In this document: positions 57,930-64,000 of the stretch, in pieces
Layout of the letters: every line of letters begins with the position of its first letter
How positions within the stretch are numbered: the stretch's first letter is position 1
Origin: Latrodectus hesperus
Lineage: Eukaryota > Arthropoda > Arachnida > Araneae > Theridiidae
Assembly: GCA_037975125.1 (NCBI GenBank)
Contig: CM075854.1
Coordinates: 64,659,071-64,723,070 of the forward strand
Reading direction: 5' to 3'
DNA length: 64,000 nucleotides
Program-made: the position numbers and the translations under genes
Notes under the pieces: model-generated
Seen by the model: only the letters and a program-made list of their open reading frames with translations
The model's database searches: none
What the model was told of the DNA's origin: nothing

Positions 57930-57935
<6 letters not shown>

Positions 57936-59991
57936 ATTTATCATACAAATGAAAAATAAGTCAATAAATTTAATGTTATTGAACGCAATGTGAATCATCA
58001 AAAACATCGTGAAAGCTGTAATACTTCGAAGAACTTAAATCGGATTTTATTGTGAGATCAGCCAACATTTTTATTGAATATAACTAGGTTTATAACGGTG
58101 TATGTGCCATCTTAAAACATGACGTGGTTACAAAATTTGACAAAACGCTTAAAATTCTTGGGATCTTTCAGATTTTACAAAAAATATGTGGAAAATAGTA
58201 ATGTTGTTTGTAAATCAAAATAAGCTTCAAGAAACTTTGCAAAATTTATTTCAACATTACTTGATTTGAAATAGTGAATTGAAGTAGTTGTAAAATAATT
58301 GAGTTATATATATTAAACAGGAATTGATATGAAACTAAGCTTTATCCTCTTACTTTTTTAAAAAGAATCTTCAAATTACGCTTAAGGTATTTAAAGTTTT
58401 GAATGGATACACACACATAAATATAAGTTTTAAATATTTACATAAACACATTGTAAAGGAAATAAAAAGTTTGAATCTAAGTAATATTAAACATTAATAA
58501 CATTTAAAATTAAGGATATTACACAACATTTTGTTGGGTCAAATTATGGAAATAAATATCCAAATTTTCTAATTAAAATCCAAAATTTCTTAAGAGTAAA
58601 TAATATAAAATTTCTAAGCGAGTTTTTAGATAGTCTGAAATAGCATTTTTTTAAAATAAAAAAGAGCGAAAGATGAAAATTCTTTTAAAATTAAGATAAA
58701 AAAAAATTCAAGCTAAATTAATGGGCAACCTCATGAGTTTGCTGTAAGGATCGGAATACTGGAAGCATGAAAACACAACTAATAAAACAACCATTGTGAA
58801 CTAGCAAATTAATAAACTAGTGATTTCTCAATAGTTTGCTAAAAGAAATCATTTAAATATTTTTTCAGCTTATCAAATTTACATTATTTATTGACAAAAT
58901 TTTATGTTAATTTTACTGAGAGATGTTTTTTAATTTTAAAATTTTATGTATCTGCAGAAATCCAATAATTTTTCCAAAAAAAATACAAATATGTATGTCC
59001 TACATTCAAAATATGGGCCGAAAATTCATTTTATTGAAAACCCATATATGAAAAATTCATATACAAAAACGAAAAAAAAATTAAAAATTCCGTGATGCTC
59101 AAATATCACCAATCCGCTAAAACAATAAGGATATTTTAAGGGATTTACTGTAAACCGGCAAATGTAAACGTTGTAATAGTTTTAATTCTGTTTCAGTCAG
59201 TACACATTTTTTTCAATTAATATAGTATCCCAAATACGATTTTATTATTGCAAGTTTCATTTTCTTTAACATTTTACTCTGTTATTACGTTTTTAATTGA
59301 AGGACGAGCAAAAAAAGAGAAATTCTTTTACAGCAAATCTTAAATTACTAGGGATCAATTTTGTGGAAAATTTGAAAGGCTAATTGGCCTTCTTCCATAA
59401 ATGAAGTCAGGGCTTATAAATAAACATAAGTCATGAATTCATAGAAATGGTAGAACACAAATAAATGGAACACGTTATCATCGAAATAGTTTCATGTTCT
59501 TTAGATAAAACTCATCACATTCATTCAAAATTTGCGGATGAATAATTCAATCATAGCACTTGCAGTTATTTAAAGTTGGGAGCTATATTTAATAATTTTT
59601 AGCAGTTTACAGCTTGTCTTGCATTAATATAAATATAACTAAGTTTTTTTGGGATTAGTTGGTTCTTATCTGAATTATCCTTCGTATTTCTTTGATTATA
59701 AACAGTAATAAATTCCCAAGAATTTTATGCATAAATATTTATACATGAATTAAATTTGTGTGAATATATATTTTCTGTCTGATTCTTATTCATTGATTTG
59801 AAATTTATCCCAAAACCACGCATAGTAATAGCAAACATGTATACACTAAAAATTATAAAACATAAAGTCACTCCTTTTAAAGTTTTGTTTTTCTCTTCTT
59901 TAAAAATATAATTTAACTCTAAAAATGTGAACGGGTTCATTCGAAGGTATGCGCCAAGGTAAGACGCTGTCGATAGTAATCCGTAGAAGAA
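57930..59991. other. AT-rich noncoding spacer
   Basis: Nothing recognisable. Confidence 0.6.
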
Positions 59992-60149
59992 CTAAACATT
60001 TGCAGCGAAAATACCACTGTATCTCACAGTAAACTCAAAAAGCCTCAGAATAATATGAAGTAAAGATGCAGGAAGTGCCAAGCCACCCACAATTAACAAT
60101 GGTCTTTCAAGTCTCCTTCTGACGGAAGATGCGGACCAACTCAGCCTTT
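59992..60149 (-). CDS. candidate terminal exon, hydrophobic peptide
   Basis: On the minus strand a good acceptor (tttgtaatttcttttcag, ending at 60150) is followed by an open frame of about 52 codons to a TAG at 59992-59994. GC is above the local background. The peptide starts RLSWSASSVRRRLERPL (basic) and continues into LLIVGGLALPASLLHIILRL, a likely membrane segment, ending FAANV. An alternative donor inside (tttact|gtgaga) would make it an internal exon. The incoming intron would be phase 1. It could be the 3' end of a membrane-protein gene. It also lies some 300 bp beyond the LINE relic on the same strand, so repeat-derived sequence is possible. No family recognised. Confidence 0.32.
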
Positions 60150-60459
60150 CTGAAAAGAAATTACAAAGCCAAGCGTAATGAATACACAAAAACATATAAA
60201 ACATGCAATAAGCATTACAATCATGTAACTCTAATAAACAACTTTAGCAGCGTAAGAACATACAATATAAGAAATGAGTATTTACAAAAGATTACAAATT
60301 AGCAGTTATGACATTTGTAGTTGGAGTTCACCAGAAAAGTGTCCGCAAGACCATATTTGAAGTTTTTGAAGCTGAAGAATTTAAGTCTTATGCTGTGGTA
60401 ATTGAAGAAATACATTTTCTGCCGGACCTTTTTGTACCTTTGACTATGAAACACGGGAT

Positions 60460-60818
60460 AATATGGATCATTTGAGCAAAAGTCTCAATTGCCATGTAAT
60501 CTCTTTCTGCCGCTTCTAAAATTACCAAATCCCATCAGTACCTGTTGATGAAGATGTCAATATAATGTACTTCTTGAGACAAGTAAATAAACATTATGAA
60601 GTCTTGTTGCACTGAATTTGTTCCCACTGGATCAGCCAATTTTTCAATTCAATTTTGGCTGTCAGCCTTTTTAATTGCTGTCTGTTTAATTTAATCAGAA
60701 TATCGACTTGGTTTATCTCCTCAGCTTCCTCTAAGCTGATAGGTCATCTTCTTCGTTGTGCTTTATATTGACATGAGTCTTGATCCAGTGGAACTTAAAA
60801 ATCTTTGAAACATATAAT
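60460..60818 (-). pseudogene. LINE (Jockey/R1-like) RNase H domain relic
   Basis: On the minus strand, from about 60818 downwards, the translation KFHWIKTHVNIKHNEEDDLSA matches the conserved end of LINE RNase H domains (W-x-K-x-H-x-x-I-x-x-N-E-x-A-D-x-L-A-K). A stop and a one-base frame change follow. A second block (DILIKLNRQQLKRLTAK...NWLIQW) then matches the IKxxLKxL...W...W spacer that follows RNase H in arthropod Jockey/R1-type elements. The STGTDGIW stretch parallels the LTGHG motif near the end of ORF2. The cysteine-containing tail is only vaguely visible. Reverse transcriptase is absent, so this is a 5'-truncated, decayed copy. The function would have been removal of the RNA strand during target-primed reverse transcription. 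It is long dead. Confidence 0.62.
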
Positions 60819-61650
60819 GTAAAATGAACATGATACAATGTGTTTATGAATGAGTATTATTAGTATGTAGTTTACTGTTATGTTACAGTGAATTACTTTG
60901 GATTATTTTTGTTGTAATAAATTTTCGAACTCTTTTCTTAAGATTTTTTAATCTGAATCGTGAAAGCAGATAAAAAATATTTGAATTATAATACCAAATT
61001 ATGAGACAAATAGATGAATAATATTAAGAAATAATTCAATTAAATATGCGTGTTTTTTTTTTCTAAAATTCCTTCCACAAGTATTGTTTAAGGTAAAAAG
61101 AAACTTATATATATAATTTTTTCTTAATATATATATAGTATATAAAACCAACTTTTTAAAACATATTTGAATGATATAATCGTAATTAAAAAAAATAAAT
61201 GACTTATTTAGTTAAATATGTAATGAAAACTACATAGTTTTTCATTATTGCAACTAAAGTTATTAACTTTTAAATTCCAGCATTTTAATTGGAATATATT
61301 TTATTGAAAATCACAAAAACTTATTTTTCGTTTCTTCAATGCAGGTTCATAATAATCAAATTACTTTGAAAGTAAATCGTTGAAAATAATTATCATTTTA
61401 AATTCTAAGAGTAATATATCGAATTTTAAAAAAGAATTTTAAGTCTATGAATGGAATTTGTAATAATACTTGGCCTTCCTTCATATTAATGTATTAAACT
61501 AAATCAGAATTGAGGTTGTATGTTACAAAAATTGATTTTTCAAACCCAAACTTACATATCAATAATTAATTCTCAAAATGATTACTCATTCTAATAAAAC
61601 AATCAGTCTAATATTTAAAAAGGTCAAAAAATAGTATATAATAAACAATT
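60819..61650. other. AT-rich noncoding spacer
   Basis: Nothing recognisable. Confidence 0.55.
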
Positions 61651-61733
61651 CCTTAGTCTGCAAAAATAATTTTTAAAATATTTTTGCAGACTAAGGGACA
61701 CCAGCTAAATATTTTTGCGATCTAAGGGACACC
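61651..61733. repeat. foldback structure plus 31-bp direct repeat
   Basis: 61651-61668 (ccttagtctgcaaaaata) is the exact reverse complement of 61679-61696, with a 10-nt loop. The right arm is then part of a direct repeat: tttttgc.gactaagggacacca at 61681 recurs at 61712 as tttttgcgatctaagggacacca, offset 31 bp. It may be a foldback/MITE end or a locally duplicated hairpin. Confidence 0.8.
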
Positions 61734-63490
61734 AATTACATATTTTTTCATTTCTCCTTTTGTGACATACAAAATTAAAAATGTTACAGGGATAATCTAA
61801 CAATTCTGTAAAAGCCGAGAATTGAAACAGAATACTTCCCAACCGTTAATTAAAGTGAGCTGTTCTCCCACATAAGGAAATAAATAACTGCTCTTGAATC
61901 AAATTACAGTAATTAAATTCTAATATTTACGAATTCGTGGCATAAAACAATTATAAGAGGAAGTTTCCTTCGCAAATTAAGTGAATTCGTTAAGCTCTTA
62001 TAATTACCATATGCCTGAAGAAATTCTCTGCTGATTTACTGCATCTCTTGGTGTAAAAATTGTCTTAGAAACTTTCAATAAGCCCTTACAGACAGTTCAT
62101 TCCTAAAACCTTAGTAATGGGTTCAAATGCCTTTTAAGCTTCTAATTTCTTATTTTGCTATTATTTGATTCTCCAGCATCAATTAGTAAGACTTTATAAA
62201 TGTTGTAGCTTACACATTTTACAATTATTTATCGCAGAAGAAAACTAAAATTGAGTTCTCTTTCTTCAGAAAAATTTGCTTTATGGAAAATTTTATCCAT
62301 TCAATTTAATTGAGATGGAATTAAAATTTAATTTTCATGTTGATGCATTTCAGAAAAAATATTTATAATTATAAGTTTCATAGCTTCCTAATATATTTTT
62401 ATCAGTTTTATTCCATTATAATATACTTACAAAAATAATACTAAGGGTATTTATTTGTGACATACTTATATCATCTAATTGCATGATTTAAGTTTAAAAG
62501 TGTGTGCTTTTCTTTAAACGAAAAGAATAATCAATGTAAAACACATTCAAAATTTAATATTCTATCAAGCATTTTAAGTAAACATACATTGTATTTGTTA
62601 TTTCTAATATAATGGTTTAATTTTAAAGCTTGAAATGTTTTTATATTGTTAACTATTCAACTCTAAAAACAAACCTGTCAGCTACTAATAAATTTTCATT
62701 CTCTATTCTACAACTGGCTGATGACCAAAAATTTTACATTAGTAGATTGCGCAGGAAATTCAAAAGTGCTAAACTTAAACCAGTTGTGAATGTTAGATTT
62801 TCATAGCAGATTTGTGAATTTTTAAAATCTTTGTACAAGAAGATTATGAAGAAATTAGAAATATATTTTCACTGTACTCAAGCAACGTTAAATTAAATGG
62901 ACTAAAAAAGAACCGAATATAGAAACAGGATAAAGCTCACTTTTATATACTCTTCATATAAAATTTCTTATTTTATATCAGGACAAATTTATGAAATAAA
63001 AAATTTAGCTTATTTTATATATTTTCTGGCGAAGGTGTACATAAACGAAAGGAAATATCTTAAGTAAGAGGAATTTACTTTTATATTTAATGATTCTGAA
63101 AATTATATATTTTGATATAATATATCACCGAAATCTTTCATCAATCAAACACATTCATTTTTCATCAAATATTCTAATGCATGTATAATACTGCCTACTT
63201 GAATAAAGGTCAAAGATGCATTATTCAAGAATTTATACTAATAAAAAAGGTATTTTGAAAAAAATATTTTAATTTTAATTACTCTTCGTTAAGTGTTCTA
63301 TTACAATTATTTGTTATATGTAGGCTACTTTTTATCTTTATGAACTATTTCTTTTAAATGGATATTGATTTTTGACTAATGAAAAAATAGAAATTATTCG
63401 ATTCTGGTCTTGTTAAATGTGTAAATTTTGCCATCTCAGAAAATAAAAATCAATCTTAGATATTTTTTGTTGATTTTTGAAATTTGATGG
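61734..63490. other. AT-rich noncoding spacer
   Basis: Nothing recognisable. Confidence 0.6.
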
Positions 63491-63679
63491 TTGTCTAAGT
63501 GTAAGATTTTCATTCAAATATTTAAGAATTGGACCAATTTTAAATTTAATTTTTTAAACTGTCTAACTGGTTTGAAAATAGTTTTCCTATTTCATGACAT
63601 TTCTTTTAACTTCGCGAATATTCTTCTATCAAGACAACACACATACATTTTAATCGATTATTATTTATTTTCTACGCAG

Positions 63680-63826
63680 GACAAAATAGAAGCAGTTATT
63701 AAAATCTTTCCCTGGTGCGTCTGTATTGAAAACAAAAATATTCTATTCTTTTCAACCAGAATATTCATTTATTTTAATCCTGTCTTTTCACTGCGAGCAT
63801 TTTTGATTTTTTGGTTGAAAATTTAA
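63680..63826 (+). CDS. weak candidate exon at window end
   Basis: A plus-strand frame open for about 112 codons (63491-63826), without a clear ATG start, contains an acceptor-like ttattttctacgcag ending at 63679. From there 48 codons run to a TAA (DKIEAVIKIFPWCVC... rich in Phe and Ile). Composition after the first 15 residues is typical of chance AT-rich frames, so this is probably noncoding. Confidence 0.15.
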   Translation, partial: DKIEAVIKIFPWCVCIENKNILFFSTRIFIYFNPVFSLRAFLIFWLKI

Positions 63827-64000
63827 ATTATTGACTCTGAAGCTAAGTAATATTTCCCACAATTTACGTCAGCAGGAATCATTGAATGAAAAGTCTAAAG
63901 GCAGATTCAAAATATTTATTTTATTTCAAATTAACAATTCTCTCAACTGGAGTTTAATATATTATATTGAAAAACAATTTTAATATTATTAATAAATTCT

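Overview
This is a very AT-rich, gene-poor stretch of an animal nuclear genome. An arthropod, quite possibly a spider or other arachnid, fits best. The reasons are the long spacers full of stop codons, the intron-type splice signals, the very long (TA)n microsatellites, mariner, Tc1 and Tigger/pogo DNA transposons with TA target duplications, tRNA-derived SINEs, and a fossil non-LTR retrotransposon RNase H. Nothing bacterial (operons, Shine-Dalgarno sites, dense coding) is present. The species assignment is inference.

Layout. 1-3859: plain AT-rich spacer. 3860-5371: a mariner element (4033-5286) with both terminal inverted repeats, lying between two (TA)n arrays. Its transposase is dead (one frameshift, one nonsense codon). 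10632-12924: a complete but dead Tigger/pogo element. 16686-16990 and 40611-40883: two copies of one tRNA-derived SINE family, both on the minus strand with target-site duplications. 31559-31899: a SINE of a second family. About 9985-10060 and 28490-28605: tRNA-like fragments of a possible third family. 47427-47975: a decayed Tc1-like transposase. 60460-60818 (minus): a decayed RNase H of a Jockey/R1-type LINE. Eleven (TA)n arrays of roughly 70-150 bp are scattered throughout, three of them ending in a tetranucleotide module.

Host genes. No complete gene can be read. Five short islands combine raised GC content, an open frame and good splice sites, and are offered as candidate exons: 30631-30686 (+), 40058-40182 (+), 53466-53661 (+), 18985-19267 (-) and 59992-60149 (-). 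The first two are phase-compatible and could be the first two coding exons of one gene with a 9.4 kb intron. The GC-richer block 33050-33651 may be a promoter or 5' exon. I could not identify any of these proteins with confidence.

Also present are several perfect or nearly perfect inverted repeats (21984-22020, 39800-39842, 41323-41348, 56202-56243, 61651-61696) and a cluster of five GATA-type sites at 21977-22064. I found no CRISPR array, canonical tRNA or rRNA gene, and no convincing new biological system. The best leads are the candidate split gene, the mariner inside a TA microsatellite, and the foldback structure near 61.7 kb.
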